DNA of 64,000 nucleotides, from NCBI RefSeq assembly GCF_002428305.1, contig NZ_DIVJ01000018.1, positions 4,724 through 68,723 of the forward strand. Direction: 5' to 3'. The notes beneath the pieces are model-generated. The model was not told the DNA's origin. It did no database searches and worked only from the letters and a program-made list of their open reading frames with translations. The translations under genes were made by a program, and so were the position numbers. Positions 43,611 through 52,758 of this stretch are shown piece by piece (within the stretch, counting starts at the first letter, position 1; each line of letters begins with the position of its first letter). Origin of the DNA: Flavobacterium sp. UBA6135 (lineage in GTDB: Bacteria > Bacteroidota > Bacteroidia > Flavobacteriales > Flavobacteriaceae).

Positions 43611-46172
43611 ATGTCTGAAGGAGAAAAGTTAATTCCTATTAACATTGAAGATGAGATGAAATCAGCTTACATCGATTATTCGATGTCTGTTATTGTGTCA
43701 CGTGCTTTGCCTGATGTTAGAGATGGTTTAAAACCTGTGCACCGTAGAGTTCTTTACGGAATGTATGATTTAGGAGTTTTTTCGAATAGAGCTCACAAGA
43801 AGTCTGCAAGAATTGTCGGAGAAGTTTTAGGTAAATATCACCCACACGGCGATACATCGGTTTATGATGCAATGGTTCGTATGGCTCAAGAATGGAGTTT
43901 GCGTTATCTTTTGGTAGACGGTCAAGGTAACTTTGGTTCAGTTGATGGAGATAGCCCTGCCGCCATGCGTTATACAGAAGCCAGAATGCAAAAGATTTCG
44001 GAAGAAATTATGGCCGACATTGAAAAGGAGACTGTTGATTTTCAATTGAACTTTGATGATACGTTATATGAACCAAAAGTAATGCCAACAAAGGTTCCGA
44101 ATCTTTTGATTAATGGAGCCTCCGGAATTGCGGTTGGTATGGCAACAAACATGCCTCCTCACAATTTGACAGAAGTTATTGATGGTACTTTGGCCTACAT
44201 TGATAATAACGAAATTGAAATTGATGAGCTGATGAATCATATAAAAGCTCCTGATTTTCCTACCGGAGGAATTATTTATGGTTATGAAGGTGTCCGTGAA
44301 GCATTCAAAACAGGTCGTGGACGTATTGTCATGCGTGCCAAAACAAGTTTTGAAGAAAGTAACGGAAAAGAAGCGATTGTTGTAACGGAAATTCCATATC
44401 AGGTAAACAAGGCTGATATGATAAAAAAAACAGCCGATTTAGTTAATGATAAAAAAATTGAAGGTATTTCAAATATCCGTGATGAATCGGATAGAAACGG
44501 AATGCGAATTGTTTATGAATTAAAACGTGATGCAGTTCCAAATGTGGTTTTGAATACGTTATATAAGTTTACGCAACTACAATCTTCTTTTAGTGTAAAC
44601 AATATTGCATTAGTAAATGGTCGTCCACAAATGTTGAATCTGAAAGAATTGATTCATTATTTTGTGGAACACCGTCATGAAGTAGTTGTTCGAAGAGCTA
44701 AATTTGATTTGCGTAAAGCTGAAGAAAGAGCTCACATTTTAGAAGGTTTAATCATCGCTTCAGATAATATTGATGAAGTAATTGCTTTGATTAGAGGTTC
44801 GAAAGATGGTGATGAAGCAAGAACGAAATTGATTGAACGTTTTTCATTAAGTGAAATTCAAGCTAGAGCTATTGTTGAAATGCGTTTGCGTCAACTTACC
44901 GGTCTTGAGCAAGATAAATTACGTGCGGAATATGAAGAAATCATGAAATTGATTACACATTTGAGAGAATTGTTGGCAAACAAAGATTTGAGAATGCAAG
45001 TAATCAAAGATGAATTGGTTGAAATTCGTGATAAATATGGAGATGAAAGACGTTCTATTATTGAATATTCAGGAGGTGATGTAAGCATTGAAGATTTAAT
45101 TGCAGATGAAAATGTGGTGATTACAATTTCTCATGCGGGATATATTAAACGTACAAATCTTTCAGAATACAAAACTCAAAATAGAGGAGGAGTCGGTCAG
45201 AAAAGTGCAGGAACAAGAGATCAAGATTTCTTAGAGCATTTGTTTGTAGCCACCAATCACCAATACATGTTGTTCTTTACTCAAAAAGGAAAATGTTTCT
45301 GGATGAGGGTTTATGAAATTCCAGAAGGTAGTAAAACATCAAAAGGAAGAGCCATTCAAAACTTGATTAATATTGAAAATGATGATAAAGTAAAGGCCTT
45401 CATCTGTACACAAGATTTGAAAAATGAAGAATATATCAACAATCATTATGTAATCATGGCCACAAAACAAGGAATTGTAAAAAAGACCTTGTTAGAACAA
45501 TATTCACGTCCGAGACAAAACGGAATTGCTGCCATTACTATTAGAGAGGATGATGAATTGTTAGAAGCAAAATTAACAAACGGTAACAGTCAAATTTTGA
45601 TAGCGGTTAAATCCGGTAAGTTAGTTCGGTTTGAAGAAGGGAAAACTCGACCAATGGGAAGAAATGCTTCAGGAGTTCGAGGTATCACCCTTGCAGATGA
45701 CAAAGACGAGGTGATTGGCATGGTTTCTGTGAATGACATGAGCAGTGAGATTTTGGTAGTTTCCGAAAACGGTTATGGAAAACGTTCTTCTTTGGAAGAT
45801 TACAGAATAACAAACCGAGGTGGAAAAGGGGTTAAAACCCTAAACATTACTGATAAAACAGGAAGATTAGTATCCATCAATAATGTTACGGATGCCGATG
45901 ATTTAATGATTATTAATAAGTCAGGATTAACAATCAGAATGGAAGTTTCCGATTTACGAGTAATGGGAAGAGCAACACAAGGTGTTCGATTAATTAACAT
46001 CAAAGGAAATGATTCTATTGCTGCAGTTACAAAAGTAATGCGAGAGGAACAAGCTGAAGAAGTTGAATTTGAAGACGTGAGCGAGGAAATTAAAGCTGTT
46101 GATAACTCAGAAAATTCAAATGATACAACAGATGAAAATCCAACAGAAGAGAACAATGAAACCCAAGAATAA
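43611..46172 (+). CDS. gyrA: DNA gyrase subunit A
   Basis: The 853-residue protein cleaves and rejoins DNA as part of gyrase. The catalytic Tyr is at 121 (AAMRYTEARM), with the quinolone-resistance region (GDTSVYDAMVRMAQ) upstream. A GyrA box-like NRGGKGVKTL at about 738 distinguishes it from parC at 20415. The C-terminal tail (about 820-853) is acidic and Asn/Glu-rich. gyrB is not adjacent. The promoter probably includes TATATTAG near 43563, shared in form with parE. Confidence 0.96.
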   Translation: MSEGEKLIPINIEDEMKSAYIDYSMSVIVSRALPDVRDGLKPVHRRVLYGMYDLGVFSNRAHKKSARIVGEVLGKYHPHGDTSVYDAMVRMAQEWSLRYLLVDGQGNFGSVDGDSPAAMRYTEARMQKISEEIMADIEKETVDFQLNFDDTLYEPKVMPTKVPNLLINGASGIAVGMATNMPPHNLTEVIDGTLAYIDNNEIEIDELMNHIKAPDFPTGGIIYGYEGVREAFKTGRGRIVMRAKTSFEESNGKEAIVVTEIPYQVNKADMIKKTADLVNDKKIEGISNIRDESDRNGMRIVYELKRDAVPNVVLNTLYKFTQLQSSFSVNNIALVNGRPQMLNLKELIHYFVEHRHEVVVRRAKFDLRKAEERAHILEGLIIASDNIDEVIALIRGSKDGDEARTKLIERFSLSEIQARAIVEMRLRQLTGLEQDKLRAEYEEIMKLITHLRELLANKDLRMQVIKDELVEIRDKYGDERRSIIEYSGGDVSIEDLIADENVVITISHAGYIKRTNLSEYKTQNRGGVGQKSAGTRDQDFLEHLFVATNHQYMLFFTQKGKCFWMRVYEIPEGSKTSKGRAIQNLINIENDDKVKAFICTQDLKNEEYINNHYVIMATKQGIVKKTLLEQYSRPRQNGIAAITIREDDELLEAKLTNGNSQILIAVKSGKLVRFEEGKTRPMGRNASGVRGITLADDKDEVIGMVSVNDMSSEILVVSENGYGKRSSLEDYRITNRGGKGVKTLNITDKTGRLVSINNVTDADDLMIINKSGLTIRMEVSDLRVMGRATQGVRLINIKGNDSIAAVTKVMREEQAEEVEFEDVSEEIKAVDNSENSNDTTDENPTEENNETQE

Positions 46173-46195
46173 ATAACAACTAAATTAAATTAAAA

Positions 46196-47467
46196 ATGAA
46201 AAGCAAATATGCAATCGCTCTGGCTATTTCGATGATTACCATGGGCACATTTGCTCAGAAAGATGAACTAAAAGCACTTGAAAAAGCTTTGAAATCAACT
46301 GATGACCAAATGATTAAAACATCATTAACCAATGCAGAAAAGGTATTAGCAAATGCTACAGATGCTGAAAAAGCTCAATTTTACTTTTTAAAAGGTAATG
46401 CAATGATGCTGTTATCAAAACGTTCACCTGATAAAGGAGAAAAGCTTTTACAAGCATCTAAATCGTATCAAGAAGTAGTAGAAATTGAAAAAAAGATAGG
46501 TAAATCTAAATTTACTCCTCAATCACAATCATCATTAGTTGAAGTGCAAAATGGACTAGTACATCAAGCCATCAATGATAATAATGCAAGTCGTTTTAGT
46601 CAAGGAACTTTGAAATTATATGAGGCCTATAATATCAATAAAAAAGACACTATATATCTGTATTATGCTGCAAACGGAGCTGTAAATGGAGGTGATTATG
46701 ATACTGCATTAAGGTATTATGATGAGTTGAAGAAAATGAATTTTTCAGGAATTTCAATTCAATATTATGCAACAGAAAAAACTACTGGAGAGGAAGTTTC
46801 TTTTGATTCTAAGACAGAAAGAGATTTATTTGTCAAAGCGGGGACTCATGTTAAACCCAGACAAGAAAAAACATCTTCTAAAAGAGGAGAGATTTATAGA
46901 AATTATGCTTTAATTTTAGTTGAAAAGGGAGAGGTTGAAAAAGCGAAAATAGCAATTGCTGAAGCAAGAAAATCAAATCCAAATGATGCTTCGTTAGCAA
47001 TTTCAGAAGCGAATTTATATTTGGATGAAGGTGATTTTGAAAATTATAAGAGAGTAGTAAGTGAATTACTTATTAAAAGTCCTAATGATGCTGATTTATT
47101 GTATAACTTAGGGGTGGTTTCATCTAAAGCTAATAATAATATTGATGCTGAAATGTATTATTTAAAAGCTATTGAAATTAAAAATGATTATAAGAATGCT
47201 TATAAGAATTTAGCAATATTACGATTAGAAGCTGATACAAAAATTGTTGATGAGATGAATAAACTAGGTGGGTCAGCTAGTGATAATAAACGATATGAAG
47301 TTTTAAGAAAAGAGAGAGAGAAATTATTTTCTACTGTAATCCCTATTTTAGAAAAAGTTATTGAATTAGATTCAAAGGATGTAGAATCTAAAAAGACGCT
47401 TCTAAATTTATATTCTATACTTGACTTAACAGATAAATACAAAACATTAAAATCTACAATGAATTAA
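46196..47467 (+). CDS. Exported tetratricopeptide-repeat protein
   Basis: The 423-residue protein has a signal peptide (about residues 1-20, ending MGTFAQ). Many helical pairs of TPR type follow, for example NPNDASLAISEANLYLDEGDF and DADLLYNLGVVSSKANNNIDAEMYYLKAIEI. It is Lys- and Glu-rich. Such proteins are common in Flavobacteriaceae and serve as periplasmic scaffolds; the partner is unknown. It starts 23 bases after gyrA and may be cotranscribed. It ends at a strong terminator. Confidence 0.87.
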   Translation: MKSKYAIALAISMITMGTFAQKDELKALEKALKSTDDQMIKTSLTNAEKVLANATDAEKAQFYFLKGNAMMLLSKRSPDKGEKLLQASKSYQEVVEIEKKIGKSKFTPQSQSSLVEVQNGLVHQAINDNNASRFSQGTLKLYEAYNINKKDTIYLYYAANGAVNGGDYDTALRYYDELKKMNFSGISIQYYATEKTTGEEVSFDSKTERDLFVKAGTHVKPRQEKTSSKRGEIYRNYALILVEKGEVEKAKIAIAEARKSNPNDASLAISEANLYLDEGDFENYKRVVSELLIKSPNDADLLYNLGVVSSKANNNIDAEMYYLKAIEIKNDYKNAYKNLAILRLEADTKIVDEMNKLGGSASDNKRYEVLRKEREKLFSTVIPILEKVIELDSKDVESKKTLLNLYSILDLTDKYKTLKSTMN

Positions 47468-47481
47468 ATAATTAATAAACG

Positions 47482-47513
47482 AAACCGTCTCTCACCTTGA
47501 GGCGGTTTTTTTT
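47482..47513 (+). terminator. Terminator of gyrA-TPR unit
   Basis: AACCGTCTC and GAGGCGGTT pair with one G-T wobble around a 7-base loop, then T8 follows. The right arm shares GGCGG with the T9SS terminators. Confidence 0.9.
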
Positions 47514-48004
47514 ATTTTTTTTTATTTAAAAAGTAGTGTTTGATGAATTCATGCCTGACTTACAGGTTTTTATATCTATATTTTAAATGCTGTAATCATT
47601 TTGAAGCAACACTTTTACCTTATTAGTTTGACAACTTTATTTCCGATAAGCATCCCTTTAGAGGTGTTGACAGCATTGTTGGAGTTATTACCATTCAACC
47701 TTTATGAAGGTATATGGAAAAAGAAAGGCATTCTAACAGGTCAACCAAAATGTTGATAAAAAGTTGTCTTGAGTGTTTACATGGCTAACACGTATTCTTC
47801 TATAAAAATTGAATTAGCCATAATTTTCATTAAAAATAAATAGAAAAGATAGAGAGTTTGAATTACTTTAGCACATATATTTAGAAAGAAAATTATCGCC
47901 TAAAAGGTAATTTTTTTTCAAATTTTAAAAATAAAATTTCTTATCAAATTTCTTCAGATTAAAAATGCTTCAAAATTTTAGTATTTAAGTGGTTTCTGTT
48001 ATAT
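47514..48004. other. Intergenic region of about 490 bases between the TPR gene and yebC
   Basis: No ORF of normal size. A 27-codon minus-strand stretch at 47615-47695 ending GNKVVKLIR weakly resembles the end of a T9SS tail, but lacks the GxY/V core and a start. The rest is AT-rich. No strong hairpin was found for the end of yebC. Confidence 0.5.
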
Positions 48005-48715
48005 CTATTCCTGCATTGTATGATATACATTCATCACATCATCATCTTCTTCAATTTTTTCTAATAATTTTTCAACATCGGCCATTTGTTCTGCTGTAAC
48101 TTCTTTGGTTATTTGAGGAATTCGTTCAAAACCGGAAGATAATATTTCAATATTTCTGTTTTCCAATTCTTTTTGAATGGAACCAAAACTTTCAAAAGGA
48201 GCATACATTAGAATTCCATCTTCATCAGCAAAAATTTCTTCAACACCAAAGTCAATCATCTCTAATTCTAATTCATCTACATCTTGACCTTCAGCAGGAA
48301 TTCTGAAATTACAGGTATGGTCAAACATAAATTCAACTGAACCTTGTGTTCCCAGCGTACCGTTACATTTATTAAAATAGCTTCTTATATTAGCCACCGT
48401 TCTATTGTTATTATCAGTAGCCGTTTCTATCAATATTGCTATGCCGTGAGGTGCATAGCCTTCAAACAATACTTCTTTGAAATTGGCAGTATCTTTATCC
48501 GATGCTTTCTTGATGGCACGCTCCACATTGTCTTTTGGCATGTTGGCGGCTTTTGCATTTTGAATAACAGCACGCAAACGAGAGTTGGTTTCCGGATTCG
48601 GACCACCTTCTTTCACGGCCATTACGATATCTTTTCCAATTCTTGTAAACGTTTTTGCCATGGCTGACCAACGTTTCATCTTTCGTGCTTTTCTAAATTC
48701 AAATGCTCTTCCCAT
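48005..48715 (-). CDS. YebC/PmpR family protein
   Basis: The 236-residue protein begins MGRAFEFRKARKMKRWSAMAK and shows GGPNPETNSRLRAVIQNAKAANMPKDNVERAIKK, the hallmark of the YebC family. GSVEFMFDH lies in the second domain. Members were described as transcription regulators, and more recently some have been tied to relief of ribosome stalling at proline stretches. Which role applies here is unknown. It lies 91 bases after gcvT and has its own -7 box at 48770. Confidence 0.94.
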   Translation of the reverse strand: MGRAFEFRKARKMKRWSAMAKTFTRIGKDIVMAVKEGGPNPETNSRLRAVIQNAKAANMPKDNVERAIKKASDKDTANFKEVLFEGYAPHGIAILIETATDNNNRTVANIRSYFNKCNGTLGTQGSVEFMFDHTCNFRIPAEGQDVDELELEMIDFGVEEIFADEDGILMYAPFESFGSIQKELENRNIEILSSGFERIPQITKEVTAEQMADVEKLLEKIEEDDDVMNVYHTMQE

Positions 48716-48769
48716 TTCTATTTATTTCAGTATTCTTTATTCGAAATTACTTGTTCAAAATTTGTGTTG

Positions 48770-48777
48770 CAAAAATA
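48770..48777 (-). promoter_or_regulatory. -7 box of yebC
   Basis: TATTTTTG on the minus strand matches TAnnTTTG. It lies about 55 bases before the yebC ATG, in the gap after gcvT. A T/A-rich stretch stands where a -33 TTG would be expected. Confidence 0.5.
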
Positions 48778-48806
48778 GTATTAAAACTAATATTTTAAAA
48801 TCCTTT

Positions 48807-49889
48807 TTACTTTTTATAAAAAGGTAATTTCACCACTTTTGCTTTTACTTTATTATTTCGAATTTGAATAAAAATTTCAGAACCTTCTGCAGCAAATTCA
48901 GTATTTACATAGCCCATTCCAATCCCTTTACCTACAGTTGGAGCCATTGTTCCTGAGGTTACGATTCCAATAGTAGTACCGTCAGCATCCACAATTTGGT
49001 AATCATGACGTGGAATTCCTCTTTCCAACAATTCAAAACCTACTAATTTCTTTGTAACGCCTTCTTCTTTTTGTTTTTTAAGGTTTTCGGAATTGGTAAA
49101 TTCTTTTGTAAATTTTGTAATCCATCCCAAACCTGCTTCAAGTGGCGAAGTGGTATCGTTGATGTCATTTCCGTATAAGCAAAATCCCATTTCCAAACGC
49201 AAGGTGTCGCGAGCTGCTAATCCGATTGGTTTGATGCCAAAAGAAGCACCGGCTTCAAACACTTTTTTCCAAATGTGTTCCACTTCGTCATTTTTGCAAT
49301 AAATTTCAAAACCACCGGAGCCTGTATATCCGGTTGCTGAAATGATTACATTTTCAATTCCGGCAAAATCGGCCACTTCAAAATGGTAATATTTTATGGC
49401 ACTTAAATCGATTGAAGTAAGCGTTTGCATTGCTTCTACACTTTTAGGACCTTGAATGGCTAATAAAGAATAATTTTCAGATAGATTTCTCATGTCAACA
49501 CCTAAATCATTATGCGACGCAATCCAGTTCCAGTCCTTTTCAATGTTTGATGCATTCACCACCAAAAGATATTGTTCTTCTTCTAATTTATAGACAATCA
49601 AATCATCAACAATTCCTCCGTTATCATTAGGTAAGCAAGAATATTGTGCCCTTCCAACCGTTAAAACGGAAGCATCATTTGAAGTTACTTTCTGTATTAA
49701 TGCCAATGCGTTGGGACCTGATAAAATAAATTCGCCCATATGTGATACGTCAAAAACACCCACGCCGTTTCTAACGGTTTCATGTTCTGCAGTTACGCCT
49801 TCATATTGAACAGGCATGTTATAACCGGCAAAAGGAACCATTTTTGCACCTAAGCTTTCGTGAATGTGAGATAATGCAGTATTTTTCAT
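48807..49889 (-). CDS. gcvT: Glycine cleavage system aminomethyltransferase (T protein)
   Basis: The 360-residue protein transfers the methylene group from aminomethyl-H protein to tetrahydrofolate, releasing ammonia. The N-terminal YEGVTAEHETVRNGVGVFDVSHMGE and ATGYTGSGGFEIYC are typical. GMGYV and the beta-barrel C-terminus (about 270-360) complete the fold. gcvH and gcvP are not nearby, as is often the case in Bacteroidetes. No glycine riboswitch-like structure was recognised upstream. It is divergent from the esterase gene at 50104. Confidence 0.96.
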   Translation of the reverse strand: MKNTALSHIHESLGAKMVPFAGYNMPVQYEGVTAEHETVRNGVGVFDVSHMGEFILSGPNALALIQKVTSNDASVLTVGRAQYSCLPNDNGGIVDDLIVYKLEEEQYLLVVNASNIEKDWNWIASHNDLGVDMRNLSENYSLLAIQGPKSVEAMQTLTSIDLSAIKYYHFEVADFAGIENVIISATGYTGSGGFEIYCKNDEVEHIWKKVFEAGASFGIKPIGLAARDTLRLEMGFCLYGNDINDTTSPLEAGLGWITKFTKEFTNSENLKKQKEEGVTKKLVGFELLERGIPRHDYQIVDADGTTIGIVTSGTMAPTVGKGIGMGYVNTEFAAEGSEIFIQIRNNKVKAKVVKLPFYKK

Positions 49890-50103
49890 TTGTTTGTTGA
49901 ATAAAATTTGAAGTGGCTAATTTATTAAAAATAATGCGATTTAATGCCTAGTTAAGGTGTCAAATTTGTTTAATTGTTACTAATCCATTCAATCTCTAAC
50001 AATTCTTGCATAAATTGAATTTCTGTTAAAAAATATTTTCATTCACAATCCTAATACCCTATATTTACTTTTTAAATTTTTACGTTTTCCTTTATTAACG
50101 AGC

Positions 50104-51243
50104 ATGAAGCCAGAAGAAAATACAATACCACAACAAGCTGATAAAAATATAATAGAGCCCCAACTCAATTTTATACTGACTACTGATGAAGATGATGAAC
50201 GGCCGGTTTATATTTCCGGAAATTTTAATCTTTGGGTTACTCAAGATAAAAAATTCCAAATGGAAAAAGTTGGAAAAGGTCTTTATCATTTCAAGTTTCC
50301 AAATGATTTTAACTATCCTGATGAATTGCTCTACAAATTCACTCGGGGCGATTGGAGTGAAGTTGAAATTGACCAATACGGAAACAAAACAGAAAATCGT
50401 TCGTGTAAGCAACACAATGGCGTTAAAAAAGAACATGTTGCAAAATGGAGAAAAAATTGGCTTCCTTTCAAACCGAATTTTTTACCAAAAGTGCATTTGA
50501 TTTCTGAAGAATTTGAAATCCCTCAATTGAATAAAAAACGAAAAGTTTGGGCTTTGTTGCCATATGATTATGAAACGTCAACAGAACATTATCCTGTGAT
50601 GTATTTGCAAGATGCTCAAAATTTATTTAATGAAAAAGCCAGGTATGGCAATTGGGAAATTGATAAAAAGTTAGCCGTAATGGCGGAGTATAAAATTGGA
50701 AAAATCATCGTTATTGCAGTTGAACATGCCGATAATGAAAGAATCATAGAATACAATGTAGGCAACACTGTTTTGGGTGCCGGTCAAGGAAAAAAATACA
50801 TTCGATTTTTAACAGACACCTTAAAGCCTTTTGTTGACACTAATTTCAGAACCAAACCCGAACGCGAGCATACCGGAATAGGGGGGAGTTCAATGGGTGG
50901 TTTGGTAAGTATTTTCAGTGGAATCATGTATCCTGAAGTATTTGGTAAGTTGATGATTTTTTCACCTTCTTTATGGGTGGTTCCTAAAATCAAGTTGTCA
51001 TTTTTAGATATGGATGAACCTCAAGACACTCGAATTTATTTGTATGCCGGTGGCGATGAAAGTGCCACAATGATTGATCATGTTAAAAATTTCAAGAAGC
51101 GATTATTAAAAAAAGATGCATTGAATGATAAAATGAAAGTACGATTAAGCATTAACGAACAAGGAAAACACAATGAAGTTTTTTGGAGTGACGAATTTCC
51201 AAAAGCCATTGAGTGGTTGTTTTTTAGTACGAAAGAAGAATAA
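50104..51243 (+). CDS. Alpha/beta-hydrolase-fold esterase with N-terminal CBM48-like domain
   Basis: The 379-residue protein has no signal peptide. Residues about 18-105 resemble an E-set/CBM48-type fold (VYISGNFNLW, LYKFTRG). The C-terminal part (about 130-375) is a putative esterase (esterase D/Fes-like) with VMYLQDAQNLF and the nucleophile elbow GGSSMGG at about 259-265. The acid and base are probably in the segments YAGGDES and KHNEVFW. The substrate is unknown; Fes-like and acyltransferase-like enzymes share this fold. It is followed by a hexamer repeat tract and the M17 aminopeptidase gene. Confidence 0.85.
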   Translation: MKPEENTIPQQADKNIIEPQLNFILTTDEDDERPVYISGNFNLWVTQDKKFQMEKVGKGLYHFKFPNDFNYPDELLYKFTRGDWSEVEIDQYGNKTENRSCKQHNGVKKEHVAKWRKNWLPFKPNFLPKVHLISEEFEIPQLNKKRKVWALLPYDYETSTEHYPVMYLQDAQNLFNEKARYGNWEIDKKLAVMAEYKIGKIIVIAVEHADNERIIEYNVGNTVLGAGQGKKYIRFLTDTLKPFVDTNFRTKPEREHTGIGGSSMGGLVSIFSGIMYPEVFGKLMIFSPSLWVVPKIKLSFLDMDEPQDTRIYLYAGGDESATMIDHVKNFKKRLLKKDALNDKMKVRLSINEQGKHNEVFWSDEFPKAIEWLFFSTKEE

Positions 51244-51249
51244 CAATTT

Positions 51250-51312
51250 CAATGGCAATAACAATTACAATGGCAATAACAATAACAATGACAATGACAA
51301 TAGCAATGGCAA
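51250..51312. repeat. CAATRR hexanucleotide tandem repeat
   Basis: About ten degenerate copies of CAATGG, CAATAA, CAATTA, CAATGA and CAATAG lie between the esterase stop and the M17 aminopeptidase start. Copy number may vary between strains. The tract lies in the presumed mRNA leader of the aminopeptidase gene. Confidence 0.85.
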
Positions 51313-51345
51313 AAAGCAAAAATTAAAAAAATCAAAAGTTTATAA

Positions 51346-52755
51346 ATGAAAATTCATTACACGAATAACCTAATCTTTAAGAAAGTAAATTTAATTCCGC
51401 TTTTGGAAACAGAAGAAGACATTATTTTTGATACTATCCATCTGTCAAAATCTATTTTTTCGGGAAAAAAGGACAGTCTTTATACTTTAGAAAAAGATGA
51501 AAATATCTTTTTATTTATTGGTTTGGGAAAAGATCAAGATTATAAAGCTATTAAAACTGCTTTACGAAGAATTTCAGCCAAACAGTTTTCACATTTTAAA
51601 AATGAGGCCAAATTGTTTCTCTCATCAGAATTATCTAATGACATGATTGAAGCGATTATATCCGGTTTATGGTTGGGAACGTATCAATTGGGGCATTATA
51701 AAAAAGATAAAAAGCAACATCCGTTTGAGGCAGAAGAATTTGTTTTAGAAATTAATTCGTATTTGGATAACACACAAGCCATTGAACGCGGTATCAAGAT
51801 TGCCAACGCCCAATTGGAAACGTTTCATTTGGTAGATTTACCTCCAAATAAAATTACTCCAAAACATTTAGCGGATTGGGCTGTTGAAGCCGGAAAAAAA
51901 TACGGTTTTTCTGTTGAAGTTTTTGGCAACAAAAGATCAAAAGAACTAGGTTTGGAAGCCTTTTATTCCGTAGGAAAAGGAAGTGCAAATGAATCGCAAT
52001 TCATTATCATTGATTATAAGCCCGAAAATTCCAAAAAGCACATTGGCTTGGTTGGCAAAGGAATTACTTTTGACACAGGAGGTTTGAATATCAAAACTGC
52101 CGGAATGGTTCATATGAAGTGTGACATGGCGGGTGCTGCGGCAGTTTTAGGTGCCATGCAATTGATTGCTGATTTGAAATTACCGTATCATGTTACGGCT
52201 ATTGTTCCGGCTTGTGAAAATTCGGTGGATGCCAATTCTTTTTTACCCAGTGATGTGATTGGAAGTTACAGCGGACATTCTATTGAAATCATTGATACAG
52301 ATGCCGAAGGAAGATTAATCTTGGCCGATGGATTGTCTTATTTAATTAAAAACTACAATCCGGAAACGGTTATTGATATTGCCACTTTAACAGGAAGTAG
52401 TGTAGCCACTTTAGGCAATGAATGTGGAGCGTTGTTTACGAACAATGAATCCTTATCTAAACAATTGCAACAATCCGGAGATGAAATTGGAGAACGTTTG
52501 TGGCAATTACCTTTATGGGATGCTTATAAATCGGATATTGAAAGTGATATTGCGGATGTTAAAAATTATTCAGGAAAACCGGTTGCAGGAGCTATTTCAG
52601 CAGCAAAATTTTTAGAATTTTTTACTAATAATCATACTTCTTGGGCACACATTGATGTAGCTGGAGTAACATTTATTGATGATGAATTTGCAAAAACAAA
52701 ACACGCCTCAGCATTTGGGGTGCATTTACTAACCAATTTTATTGAAAACCTGTAG
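51346..52755 (+). CDS. M17 family leucyl aminopeptidase
   Basis: The 469-residue cytosolic aminopeptidase releases N-terminal residues from peptides. The metal-site signature is GKGITFDTGGLNIK, then MAGAAAVLG. The M17 hallmark NTDAEGRL reads DTDAEGRL here (about residue 325), one conservative change. The N-terminal 170 residues are divergent, as usual. The gene sits between the esterase and an ATP-grasp ligase, with the ligase ATG only four bases after its stop. Confidence 0.92.
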   Translation: MKIHYTNNLIFKKVNLIPLLETEEDIIFDTIHLSKSIFSGKKDSLYTLEKDENIFLFIGLGKDQDYKAIKTALRRISAKQFSHFKNEAKLFLSSELSNDMIEAIISGLWLGTYQLGHYKKDKKQHPFEAEEFVLEINSYLDNTQAIERGIKIANAQLETFHLVDLPPNKITPKHLADWAVEAGKKYGFSVEVFGNKRSKELGLEAFYSVGKGSANESQFIIIDYKPENSKKHIGLVGKGITFDTGGLNIKTAGMVHMKCDMAGAAAVLGAMQLIADLKLPYHVTAIVPACENSVDANSFLPSDVIGSYSGHSIEIIDTDAEGRLILADGLSYLIKNYNPETVIDIATLTGSSVATLGNECGALFTNNESLSKQLQQSGDEIGERLWQLPLWDAYKSDIESDIADVKNYSGKPVAGAISAAKFLEFFTNNHTSWAHIDVAGVTFIDDEFAKTKHASAFGVHLLTNFIENL

Positions 52756-52758
52756 CTT

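Noticed and set aside
47615..47695. Possible remnant of a T9SS sorting tail (ends GNKVVKLIR)
   Set aside because: Only about 27 codons are open, the GxYxV core is missing and no upstream domain is visible; similarity is too weak.
49890..50103. Glycine riboswitch upstream of gcvT
   Set aside because: No conserved glycine-riboswitch core was recognised in this AT-rich gap.
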